64,000 bases of DNA, from the NCBI RefSeq assembly GCF_030064165.1, contig NZ_CP125947.1, forward strand, positions 2,976,001 through 3,040,000. Reading direction: 5' to 3'. Numbering within the stretch: the first letter of the stretch is position 1; each line of letters begins with the position of its first letter. Positions 37,017 to 46,851 of this stretch are shown here, in pieces. Below the pieces are notes generated by a model that made no database searches, had not been told where the DNA came from, and worked only from the letters and a program-made list of their open reading frames with translations. The translations under genes were made by a program, and so were the position numbers. This stretch comes from Comamonas resistens (lineage in GTDB: Bacteria > Pseudomonadota > Gammaproteobacteria > Burkholderiales > Burkholderiaceae_C).

Positions 37017-37469
37017 ATGAAAAACGTCAACAAGTCCGTCCTGATCTGGTATAGCCCCGAAGAAATGTTTGCCCTCGTGACGGACGTGGCCCACTACGCC
37101 GACTTCCTGCCCTGGTGCGATCATGCCAAGGTGCTGGAGCAGGACGAGAGCGGCATGACCGCCGAGGTGGGTATTGCATTCAGCGGACTGCGCAAGTCCT
37201 TTGTGACGCGCAACACCAACAGCACCATGGACAACGGCGGCAAACAGGTCTGCATGCGCCTGGTCAAAGGCCCGTTCTCGCGCCTGGAAGGAAACTGGCG
37301 CTTTCATCCCGTAGGGGACGGCAAGCAGCGCGCCTGCAAGGTGGAGCTGCAGCTGGACTACGGTTTTGAAAACGGTGCCGTCGGCGCCATTATCGGCCCC
37401 GTCTTTGACCGTATTGCAGGCTCCATGGTGGACGCCTTCATCAAGCGCGCCGAGCAAATCTATGGATGA
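37017..37469 (+). CDS. ratA: RatA/COQ10-family START-like protein
   Basis: From ATG 37017 the protein is 150 aa. KSVLIWYSPEEMFALVTDVA, YADFLPWCDHAKVLEQ and the C-terminal GPVFDRIAGSMVDAFIKRA are typical of the YfjG/RatA-COQ10 group. Members bind ubiquinone-like lipids, and E. coli RatA has also been described as inhibiting 70S assembly. It overlaps rnfH by 8 bp. Confidence 0.9.
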   Translation: MKNVNKSVLIWYSPEEMFALVTDVAHYADFLPWCDHAKVLEQDESGMTAEVGIAFSGLRKSFVTRNTNSTMDNGGKQVCMRLVKGPFSRLEGNWRFHPVGDGKQRACKVELQLDYGFENGAVGAIIGPVFDRIAGSMVDAFIKRAEQIYG

Positions 37470-37809
37470 GATGAGGCTGAGCTTTTGCCTCTCGCCCACA
37501 GCCGGCGTGGTGCATGAAGCATCGCTGCAAATGCCCGCAGGCAGCACGGTGGAGCAAGCACTGGCCGCCGCTGCCACAGCTCTGCCACAGTTTGCCGATG
37601 TCATTCATGCTGCGATGCCGGGCATGGTGGGCATCTGGGGCAAGACAACCGATCTGAAGCATTTGCTTTGCGATGGTGATCGGCTGGAAATCTACCGTCC
37701 GCTGACCGTGGACCCCAAGATCGCCAGACGTGAGCGCTTTGCCCGCCAAGGCGCACGCAGCACCGGCCTTTTCAAGCGCCAGCGCCCTGAAGCGAAGGCA
37801 GGATACTAG
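37462..37809 (+). CDS. rnfH: RnfH-family ubiquitin-like protein
   Basis: ATG 37462 lies inside the end of ratA, giving 115 aa. The UPF0125/RnfH signature CDGDRLEIYRPLTVDPKIAR is at about 73-92. The ratA-rnfH pair is widespread, formerly called the RatAB toxin-antitoxin. The overlap implies translational coupling. Its function is poorly understood. Confidence 0.9.
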   Translation: MDEMRLSFCLSPTAGVVHEASLQMPAGSTVEQALAAAATALPQFADVIHAAMPGMVGIWGKTTDLKHLLCDGDRLEIYRPLTVDPKIARRERFARQGARSTGLFKRQRPEAKAGY

Positions 37810-37826
37810 CTCTCTGCCATCCATAA

Positions 37827-37850
37827 AAAAGCACCTTGACGGTGCTCTTT
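37827..37850. terminator. Bidirectional terminator between rnfH and the DUF4124 gene
   Basis: AGCACC (37830-37835), loop TTGAC, GGTGCT (37841-37846) is flanked by an A-run and CTTTTATT. Confidence 0.75.
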
Positions 37851-37871
37851 TATTGAAGCATTCGCTTGCCC

Positions 37872-38396
37872 TTATTGCGCTGGATCAGGCAGCGGACCGC
37901 AATCCGATGCAATCACGGCATCGGCACGCTTGACTTCCGCCTCGCGCGTGGCTTCGTCCATAAAGCCTCGCTCGCCCTTGGCATTCACGCTGGAGAGCAG
38001 GCGGCCCGAGGCCAGCGTTGCCTTGGCCTGCTTGGCCCGGTTGCAGTTATCCTGGCGCTGCTGCTCGCGACGCCCCTTGTCCGCCTGGGCTTTTTCTGCC
38101 TCTTGTGCTTCCTGCTTGCGTTTTTGCTCCTGCAGGCCCTTGTCCACCCCCTGCTCTGCCACCTTGGGTGCAGCGACTGGCACGGGCGCTGCCTCTGCCG
38201 CTACAGCCCCCTTGATGCCCCCCGCCCCCCCGGGTTGACGCAGGATGTTCTTTGCCAGGGTATCCGGTGGCGGTGCACGGTCGCTGAAGACCTTGTGCCC
38301 CTGAGCATCAATCCACTGCCACTGCGCCATGGCAGGGACAGAGCAGCAGGCGATGACGGCAAACAGGGCGTACTTGGGGATGTGCATAGGATTCAA
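37872..38396 (-). CDS. DUF4124-domain protein, exported
   Basis: The 174-aa protein has a signal peptide (YALFAVIACCSVPAMA-Q) followed at once by WQWIDAQGHKVFSDRAPPP, the DUF4124 motif. A Lys/Glu/Gln-rich coiled stretch at about 85-120 follows. It is probably periplasmic; function unknown. Confidence 0.85.
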   Translation of the reverse strand: MNPMHIPKYALFAVIACCSVPAMAQWQWIDAQGHKVFSDRAPPPDTLAKNILRQPGGAGGIKGAVAAEAAPVPVAAPKVAEQGVDKGLQEQKRKQEAQEAEKAQADKGRREQQRQDNCNRAKQAKATLASGRLLSSVNAKGERGFMDEATREAEVKRADAVIASDCGPLPDPAQ

Positions 38397-38484
38397 GAGT
38401 CGGTTTCAGACCGTGGGGATTCTGGGATGCCAGCCCACATTGTGAGCCAAGTCACAGGTACAATCTTTCTTTTGGAGCCATCAC

Positions 38485-39960
<1,476 letters not shown>

Positions 39961-39980
39961 GCAAACCCCGTGAATTCTGA

Positions 39981-40046
39981 CCAGATTGAAAAATCTGGCC
40001 AGAATGCTAAAATCTGGCCTGAACTACTGTTCTAGCCAGATTTTTT
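39981..40046. promoter_or_regulatory. Four AATCTGG boxes: likely VapB operator and guaB terminator
   Basis: CCAGATT (39981-39987) and AATCTGG (39992-39998) form one inverted pair. AAAATCTGGC (40009-40018) and GCCAGATTTT (40035-40044) form a second with a 16-nt loop and end in a T-run (40041-40046). AATCTGGCC recurs at exactly 19 bp. Repeated symmetric boxes before an antitoxin gene suggest autoregulation; the second stem could also terminate guaB. Confidence 0.6.
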
Positions 40047-40056
40047 GTTTTCAGCT

Positions 40057-40329
40057 ATGCAATCTATCGGTATCTACGAAGCCAAAAGCCGCTTTTCCGC
40101 CCTGGTCGAAATGGTCGAACAAGGCGAGGAAGTGCGCATCACGCGCCACGGCAAAGAGGTCGTGCGCATGCTGCCCATGCGCCGCAAGCCCGTGATCACC
40201 GATGAGCAGATTACCCGCGAGCTGGGACAGATCTCGGCTCTGCAGCAGACGGTGAAAGCGCAGGCAGCTACCACTACCGTAGCAGACAGCGTCGCCAGCC
40301 TGCGCCACACAGGACGGAGCCAGGCATGA
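40057..40329 (+). CDS. vapB: Type II antitoxin, Phd/YefM-like VapB
   Basis: The 90-aa protein starts MQSIGIYEAKSRFSALVEMV and contains RITRHGKEVVRMLP, the Phd/YefM DNA-binding fold. The C-terminal part (about 50-90) should wrap the toxin. Its stop overlaps the toxin ATG (ATGA). It is inserted between guaB and guaA. Confidence 0.88.
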   Translation: MQSIGIYEAKSRFSALVEMVEQGEEVRITRHGKEVVRMLPMRRKPVITDEQITRELGQISALQQTVKAQAATTTVADSVASLRHTGRSQA

Positions 40330-40766
40330 ACGCCACCGCTTTTGTGCTCGATGCCTCCGTCACCGCCGCCTGGCTGCTGCCTGACAGCGCCAGCGAACAC
40401 ACCAGACGCCTCTACACCCGGATCCGCCGCGATGAAGTCGACCCGCAAGCACCCAACCTCTGGCAGTGGGAATGCGGCAACCTGATTGCATCGGGCGTCA
40501 ATAATGGCCGTATCCCGCAGACTTCGGTCGAAGGCCTGTGGGGCGTGCTGGAAGCCATTCGCCACCGCGTGGAGCTGCACGACCTGGCTCCTGCACAACA
40601 CAAGGCCGTGCTGGATGTGGCGCTGGACACGGGGCTGCCTACCTACGATGCCGCCTACCTGTGGCTGGCGCAGTCGCTGCGCCTGCCGCTGGCCACATTC
40701 GATGCAGCCCAGATGGCGGCCGCCCGCAAAAGCGGCGTCACCGTCTGGGCTCCCGAAGATTTCTAA
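40326..40766 (+). CDS. vapC: PIN-domain ribonuclease toxin VapC
   Basis: The 146-aa PIN protein keeps the acidic residues: Asp9 in FVLDASVTAAWLLPD, Glu in WQWECGNLI (about 49), Asp in PTYDAAYLWLA and Asp in LATFD. It should be a Mg-dependent RNase, probably active on tRNA or rRNA. It ends 33 bp before guaA, so guaA may be partly expressed from the toxin-antitoxin transcript. Confidence 0.9.
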   Translation: MNATAFVLDASVTAAWLLPDSASEHTRRLYTRIRRDEVDPQAPNLWQWECGNLIASGVNNGRIPQTSVEGLWGVLEAIRHRVELHDLAPAQHKAVLDVALDTGLPTYDAAYLWLAQSLRLPLATFDAAQMAAARKSGVTVWAPEDF

Positions 40767-40799
40767 TCCTTTTTTGTCACCCTCTTGCCCTTGATCACC

Positions 40800-42416
<1,617 letters not shown>

Positions 42417-42462
42417 AGCGCTGTCGTGAACTGACACGCAACCCTTAGACTTTTGCTCATGC

Positions 42463-42488
42463 AAGCCCGCGATATCGCGGGCTTTTTT
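42463..42488 (+). terminator. Intrinsic terminator of guaA
   Basis: GCCCGCGATATCGCGGGC (42465-42482) is an 18-bp perfect palindrome followed by six T. Confidence 0.9.
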
Positions 42489-42786
42489 GTTTTGATCAGG
42501 ACTTATTCGGAGCTGCCTGGCCTTATGAAGACACCGGGCTCCAGAGCTGCGCTGCAGACAGCGCCGTGACGCAAAACCTGGGCAGGCTTGGCTGCGCAGC
42601 GATCAAGGCATCAACCCGAGCAAGCCTGGTGCAAACATCCACCACCCACACTGTTGTTTGATTTTCCAGTTTCCAATATCCGCCAAAAGCCATGTCATTC
42701 ACGGCGGCGATATGTTGCATTTGCCGTGACAGGGTGTGACTATGAGTCTGGCAACTGCTCTGTTTCATCGTGCAAGGAGGTTGAAT
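42489..42786. other. Intergenic stretch upstream of uspA
   Basis: No coding region is convincing. A 116-aa minus ORF (42523-42873) overlaps the uspA start and has no recognisable feature. The stretch presumably holds the uspA promoter; a ribosome site AAGGAGG is at 42774-42780. Confidence 0.5.
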
Positions 42787-43233
42787 ATGTTCAAACACAT
42801 TCTTATTCCTACAGATGGTTCGAAGCTCTCGGAAGGCGCTTTGCGTGCGGGCATTCAGCTCGCCAAGGAACAAGGGGCCCAGGTCACCGCCCTGTATGTG
42901 ATACCAGACTACGCTGCCATGATTTATGGCGGTGAAGCACTGATGACCTATAGCTCCAGCGAACTGAACAAAGATTCCGAAAAGGAGGCTGACAAGGTGC
43001 TACATGCAGCGCAGGACATTGCCAACGCCGAAAATGTGGAATGCAAGACTGCGCGAACAGTGAATATTTCCGTGCACCAAGCCATCATCAAGCTGGCTCA
43101 GGAGATCCACTGTGACCTGATCTGCATGGCATCACATGGTCGCAAGGGCATTGCAGGCATCTTGCTGGGCAGCGAGACCCAGCGCGTGCTGGTGAACAGC
43201 AGCATTCCTGTGCTGGTACATCGCGCGGCATGA
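42787..43233 (+). CDS. UspA-family universal stress protein
   Basis: AAGGAGG stands 6 bp before ATG 42787. The 148-aa protein begins MFKHILIPTDGSKLSEGALR and has the ATP-binding signature SHGRKGIAGILLGSETQRVL followed by VNSSIPVLVHR, so it should be an ATP-binding Usp. It is monocistronic. Confidence 0.93.
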   Translation: MFKHILIPTDGSKLSEGALRAGIQLAKEQGAQVTALYVIPDYAAMIYGGEALMTYSSSELNKDSEKEADKVLHAAQDIANAENVECKTARTVNISVHQAIIKLAQEIHCDLICMASHGRKGIAGILLGSETQRVLVNSSIPVLVHRAA

Positions 43234-43293
43234 AGCCACCGCATTGGCCTAGCCATTCGGGCGCAGGCGTGGCTGACTCAAGCAAAACGAGAA

Positions 43294-43325
43294 AGCCGCC
43301 AAGGCAAGCCAAGGCGGCTGAAAAA
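43294..43325. terminator. Hairpin between uspA and the WXXGXW gene
   Basis: AGCCGCC (43294-43300) pairs with GGCGGCT (43313-43319), with an inner GGC/GCC pair. An A-run follows on the plus strand and T-rich DNA on the minus-strand side, so it may serve the convergent genes. Confidence 0.55.
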
Positions 43326-43365
43326 AGCACCGAGAATTATCAGAAGGTGGTCTGGCGAACGCGGG

Positions 43366-43761
43366 CTATCGGTGCCACTGCCCTCTTACCCAGAACCAGT
43401 TATTGATATCAGAGCGCCACACCCAATGCCCCGGCACCCAGAAATGCTCAGGGCTTGGGGCCATGGCCCTCTCCTCAATGATGACTGCAGGCATCGGCGG
43501 CACCGCATTGGCAACCCAACGGCCTTTCTGCCAAATCCACTGATCTCGATCCCAACGCCAATAACCATTCACCCAATGCCATCCTGGCGATGGAGGAGCA
43601 CCCCTCTCTTCAACAATCACACTTGGCATCGCGCGCTCTTGAACATGAGTAACCACCGGTCGATGAGGTCTCTCTGGAGCCACCACACAACCTGTCATAA
43701 CTAACACAGACATTAGGCTTACAGACACAAACCCGACTTCGGCGACTCTTCTAAGCATCAT
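43366..43761 (-). CDS. WXXGXW-repeat lipoprotein
   Basis: The 131-aa protein has a lipoprotein signal (lipobox VMTGC) and Trp/Tyr-rich repeats: GWHWVNGYWRWDRDQWIWQK, GRWVAN and FWVPGHWVWRSD, GQWH. These are the YXWGXW/BcpO-type repeats of small outer-membrane-linked lipoproteins of unknown function. Confidence 0.85.
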   Translation of the reverse strand: MMLRRVAEVGFVSVSLMSVLVMTGCVVAPERPHRPVVTHVQERAMPSVIVEERGAPPSPGWHWVNGYWRWDRDQWIWQKGRWVANAVPPMPAVIIEERAMAPSPEHFWVPGHWVWRSDINNWFWVRGQWHR

Positions 43762-44172
43762 TGAATTACCTCATGAGTGAATGACAGCCAATGTACGCGC
43801 TGCCATCTGATTAACGATTTGAGACCGACAGACTACTGTCAGATTTTTTCCACAAGCACTATCAGAGACATTGCAGACACAAAACCCCAGCCGCACAGGC
43901 TAAGGATTTGAGATTCACACCATAAGTTGTGCCCACTTTCTGCCCTTTGGCTGAACTGCCCAAGAACCGTCACCAAATCCAACTCTGAATCGGAGCCCCA
44001 AGGCCAGCGATCCACACTGTGAGGGCGACAGTGAATACAGGGCTTGCTGCACAGAAATTTCACGAAATTCAGCAGCCATGATTGAACCGGTGAGAATCAA
44101 CGCAATAAATTTTGCTTCCGACCGATCTCCAAGAGCCGAACCTTCCTTGCTTTGGGTTAGAATCAAAGGCTT
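43762..44172. other. Intergenic stretch before tRNA-Pro(GGG)
   Basis: No gene is convincing. A small hairpin GACAG-ACTA-CTGTC (43827-43840) followed by ATTTTTT looks like a plus-strand terminator without an obvious gene before it. TAGAAT at 44158-44163 is a plausible -10 for the tRNA. ORFs overlapping the tRNA on the minus strand are spurious. Confidence 0.5.
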
Positions 44173-44249
44173 CGGAATGTAGCGCAGCCTGGTAGCGCAC
44201 TTGCATGGGGTGCAAGGGGTCGCGAGTTCGAATCCCGCCATTCCGACCA
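44173..44249 (+). tRNA. tRNA-Pro (anticodon GGG)
   Basis: The 77-nt gene folds as a full cloverleaf: acceptor CGGAATG/CATTCCG, D arm with AGCGCAGCCTGGTAGCGC, anticodon stem CTTGC/GCAAG with loop ATGGGGT (anticodon GGG), T loop TTCGAAT, discriminator A and encoded CCA. Confidence 0.97.
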
Positions 44250-44254
44250 GATAT

Positions 44255-44289
44255 AAAAGGGTTAGGTCTCACGACCTAACCCTTTTTTT
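44255..44289 (+). terminator. Intrinsic terminator of tRNA-Pro(GGG)
   Basis: GGGTTAGGTC (44259-44268), loop TCAC, GACCTAACCC (44273-44282), then seven T. Confidence 0.92.
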
Positions 44290-45043
44290 CTTGGCCAAAG
44301 TCCCACCGGCCTTTGGGGCCAGAGTATCTTCTGCCGCCTGATCGGTGCGGCACCGCCTTTTCCGATCACCGGCTTGCCAAAAGCCCCCTGTCTGCATGGC
44401 TACCGGGCTCATCCACATAGAGTTGCACCTGTGGGCAGTCCTGCGATAGTTCAGCCCCCTCACCCAGAAGCTTTCCTCTTAAGCCAGCTAGGTCAATGTG
44501 GCCACGCCAGCACTGGGAGTTTGTCCTTTGATTGCTTTTAGCCACCCCTGACGCTTGAGCTCGGTACATGCTGGAACTGCTCGCCCATCATTTCCCCAGG
44601 CGGCCTGCATTGACACGCCTGTACTCCTCGCAGCTAACGACATTTTCCTGAGCCCAGCATGCCACAAGGCCAGTGACAGGACAAAAAAAGTATCCAGATA
44701 CAGCGCTCGTCAGCTCTCAGTTCCCTGTCTTCTTGCTTCAGGTACTCCAACAGTCCCATCTTGCAACGCCGTCCTGGGCCTCGAACCGCGACGCGACACC
44801 ACCAGTCATTGCCACCTCCAGGTTCAACGGCAGAGCACCCAGCCGTCGCACACAAGATCGGTCTGGCATGGCAAATAAATTACTGTACAAACAATCAGTA
44901 CTGATTAAAATAACAGTAATTTTACTAAGTTGAAGCATGCGCAGACATGCTGCGCAGAAGCAGGGGCTGCGACTCCTTCAACGCGCTGACTTTTATATTC
45001 CCGGTCTGCAATGCAGGCCCTGATTTCGCACCAAGGAGCTTTC
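44290..45043. other. Non-coding stretch between tRNA-Pro(GGG) and the small-ORF operon
   Basis: I see no gene I can support in about 750 bases. Its notable content is the nested palindrome at 44877-44922 in an AT-rich tract, and TATATT near 44992 as a possible -10 for the small ORFs. Confidence 0.5.
44877..44922. repeat. 46-bp nested palindrome
   Basis: Outer arms AAATTACTGT (44877-44886) and ACAGTAATTT (44913-44922) share the same centre as the inner perfect palindrome AATCAGTACTGATT (44893-44906). The 6-bp spacers are not complementary. The DNA is far more AT-rich than its surroundings. Confidence 0.75.
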
Positions 45044-45118
45044 ATGCAGTACCGCTTAAATTCCCAGCCCGTTAATGAAGACCTCGTGCAACGCCTGCGC
45101 GAGAAGGGAGGCCTGTGA
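45044..45118 (+). CDS. 24-aa small ORF with strong ribosome site
   Basis: AAGGAG stands 5 bp before the ATG. The product is MQYRLNSQPVNEDLVQRLRE plus four residues, with no recognised family. It is the first of three tiny plus-strand ORFs, each with its own Shine-Dalgarno sequence, which supports real translation. A leader-peptide role for the next gene is another possibility. Confidence 0.45.
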   Translation: MQYRLNSQPVNEDLVQRLREKGGL

Positions 45119-45119
45119 A

Positions 45120-45299
45120 ATGGCCGCATATCCCCACTCTGGTTCTGACTCTGTGCTTGGCACTCTTGCTGCTATTCGCCAGTACCTTGGAACAAGGCTT
45201 CTGAGCGCCGCACGATGGGTGGCCTTCATTGCCGCAGCCATCGGCCTCGTCGGAGCAGCGGTGCTCATTGCCACCACGCCAGCCGCCTGGCCACTGTAA
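45120..45299 (+). CDS. 59-aa small membrane protein
   Basis: GGGAGG lies 8 bp before ATG 45120, 1 bp after the previous stop. The product has a polar N terminus (MAAYPHSGSDSVLGTLAAIR) and one clear membrane helix (WVAFIAAAIGLVGAAVLIAT). I do not recognise a family. Confidence 0.55.
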   Translation: MAAYPHSGSDSVLGTLAAIRQYLGTRLLSAARWVAFIAAAIGLVGAAVLIATTPAAWPL

Positions 45300-45362
45300 G
45301 CGGCGCATACCCTCAAGCTTGATAGCTGTACTTATCGACAAGTACCTGATCGGAGAAACATC

Positions 45363-45557
45363 ATGGAAAAGATTGTTGAATCCCTGCTTCTCGTTGCCGC
45401 CATTGCCATGGGCGCCCTGTGGCTTGCCACACCCAGTGCACAGGCCAATGAACCTGTGGCGCTGGCCAAACCTGTGCGTGACGAGTTCGCTTGCCCCGGA
45501 ATGCACGCCGAATGGCTGGACGACAAAACAGTGCAATGCCTGCGTGAGATGCCCTGA
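45363..45557 (+). CDS. 64-aa small exported protein
   Basis: GGAG stands a few bases before ATG 45363. The product has a signal-peptide-like start (SLLLVAAIAMGALWLATPSA, likely cleavage near AQA-N) and a mature part of about 35 residues with two Cys (FACPGMHAEWLDDKTVQCLR). The Cys pair could form a disulfide in the periplasm. No family is recognised. Confidence 0.55.
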   Translation: MEKIVESLLLVAAIAMGALWLATPSAQANEPVALAKPVRDEFACPGMHAEWLDDKTVQCLREMP

Positions 45558-45932
45558 GCAAGCTCTACCCGTCGACAGCAATCTCAAGCCTGGATCAGCT
45601 CCGTATCGCTAGGATTGGCACATCCAGGGCCTGCAACTGGCCTGCTGAACGGGTGCATAAAGCCCCCCTATTCACCAGCATCACTTCAGGATGCAATGCA
45701 CGGTAATCGCCGCTCCACAAACCTCGCGGCCTCGATTTCGCCCATGTCTTCCTGCCCGGCATCTTGTCTGCCAATGCCTGCTCCAACACCGCGGTCGCAG
45801 GTTCAAAGCCCGCTGGACTCTTGTCCCAGTTGCTGCGCAATCCAGGAAAGCAGCGAGATTTCCATAAATATTTGCACCAATCCACTCATCCAAGAATTTT
45901 TCTCAGGTGAACTAGGTTACATTTGAAGGCTT
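45558..45932. other. Intergenic stretch before tRNA-Pro(TGG)
   Basis: No gene is convincing. A tRNA T-arm-like fragment (GCAGGTTCAAAGCCCGC, about 45799-45815) is present without a full cloverleaf. The last bases AAGGCTT before the tRNA match those before tRNA-Pro(GGG). Confidence 0.45.
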
Positions 45933-46008
45933 CGGAGCGTAGCGCAGCCTGGTAGCGCATCTGCTTTGGGAGCAGAGGGTCGCGAGTTCGAATCCCGCCG
46001 CCCGACCA
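45933..46008 (+). tRNA. tRNA-Pro (anticodon TGG), acceptor stem one base short
   Basis: The gene has a normal D arm, anticodon stem TCTGC/GCAGA with loop TTTGGGA (anticodon TGG), T loop TTCGAAT and ACCA end. The 5' acceptor strand is CGGAGCG (7 nt) but the 3' strand is CGCCCG (6 nt). The expected complement is CGCTCCG; loss of the T opposite A4 gives exactly the observed sequence. Total length is 76 nt against 77 for the GGG gene. The tRNA may be impaired, or this may be a sequence error. Confidence 0.9.
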
Positions 46009-46016
46009 TATGATTC

Positions 46017-46053
46017 AAGGACTTAGCTTCGAAAGGGGCTAAGTCCTTTAGTC
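46017..46053 (+). terminator. Terminator of tRNA-Pro(TGG)
   Basis: AAGGACTTAGC (46017-46027) pairs with GCTAAGTCCTT (46038-46048), followed by TAGTCTTT. Confidence 0.8.
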
Positions 46054-46423
46054 TTTCTGGGGCCAAGGGGTAAACAAAGTTGTGCCTACCCAACCTGTTC
46101 TGATCTATTCGAGTCCGCATCCACTGAGCAGGCCAACCCAAGGGGAACTGGGGCTGGGACTTTCTCATGAATGCGTTCCACACAACCTCTGCCCATCCCA
46201 CTCGCCTGACTTCTGCCCAAGAGCAACTACCGTGCAGCGATTGCTGCTGCTCCCGACCATATCGAAACGGATCGTTCACCCCCCATAGCGGTCATATGAA
46301 TACCGAGACTGGCGATGGCTCCACGACGGATTTCATGTGCGGCGATCATCGGTGCAGTCTGATGGACTACGCAAAGTCCGCTATTGCGCCTCACCTATGG
46401 ATTCTGTCGCCCTAATCAGTCCT
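46054..46423. other. Intergenic stretch between tRNA-Pro(TGG) and the DUF1232 gene
   Basis: About 370 bases with no ORF I can support and no clear repeat. Short plus-strand ORFs lack family features. Confidence 0.45.
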
Positions 46424-46822
46424 TCATGCGCGTAACCAAGGAATCACCAAGGTCCAGAAGGCTATGCCTACGGCTATCCATAGCACAATGACCATCAGGG
46501 CACCCGCTTTGCTGATCGGCTTCGCCCGTTTTTCCGCCATCCATTGGTCTGCTTGCAAACGGCACTCGGTCAGAACCGATGTTGGTAGCAATTTGACCGT
46601 CAGCCAAATGAGAACTGGAAGCAAAAGGATATCGTCCACATATCCCAGAACGGGTATGAAATCAGGTATCAAATCAATGGGACTCAACGCATAGGCGACC
46701 ACAAAAAGTCCAAGTGCTTTCGCATACCAAGGAGTCTCAGGGTGCTTGCCTGCAAACCATAGAGTTACGCCATCGCGCTTGATTCGCTTTGCCCATCGCT
46801 TTAGGTTTTCACTGATTTCCAT
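46424..46822 (-). CDS. DUF1232 (YkvA-like) membrane protein
   Basis: The 132-aa protein contains PWYAKALGLFVVAYALSPID then LIPDFIPVLGYVDD, the DUF1232 signature, and a C-terminal hydrophobic helix (ALMVIVLWIAVGIAFWTLVI). The function is unknown. It is 29 bp downstream of dmeF on the same strand and may be cotranscribed. Confidence 0.88.
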   Translation of the reverse strand: MEISENLKRWAKRIKRDGVTLWFAGKHPETPWYAKALGLFVVAYALSPIDLIPDFIPVLGYVDDILLLPVLIWLTVKLLPTSVLTECRLQADQWMAEKRAKPISKAGALMVIVLWIAVGIAFWTLVIPWLRA

Positions 46823-46851
46823 AAAGGTTTAGCACTTGAAGCAGGTCATTC

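Noticed and set aside
40009..40046. Riboswitch between guaB and guaA
   Set aside because: Only simple hairpins of the AATCTGG box are visible; no conserved purine or guanidine aptamer pattern can be recognised.
42523..42873. 116-aa minus ORF upstream of uspA
   Set aside because: No recognisable domain or ribosome site, and it overlaps the uspA start and ribosome site.
44069..44272. 67-aa minus ORF containing GGIRTRDPLHPMQVRYQAAL
   Set aside because: It is the antisense translation of tRNA-Pro(GGG), a well-known spurious ORF type.
45595..45885. 96-aa minus ORF containing SPAGFEPATAVLEQ, and a T-arm-like fragment on the plus strand
   Set aside because: The motif is typical of antisense tRNA fragments; no full cloverleaf can be folded, so I call neither a protein nor a tRNA.
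45917..46279. 120-aa minus ORF containing GRRDSNSRPSAPKADALPGC
   Set aside because: It is the antisense translation of tRNA-Pro(TGG).
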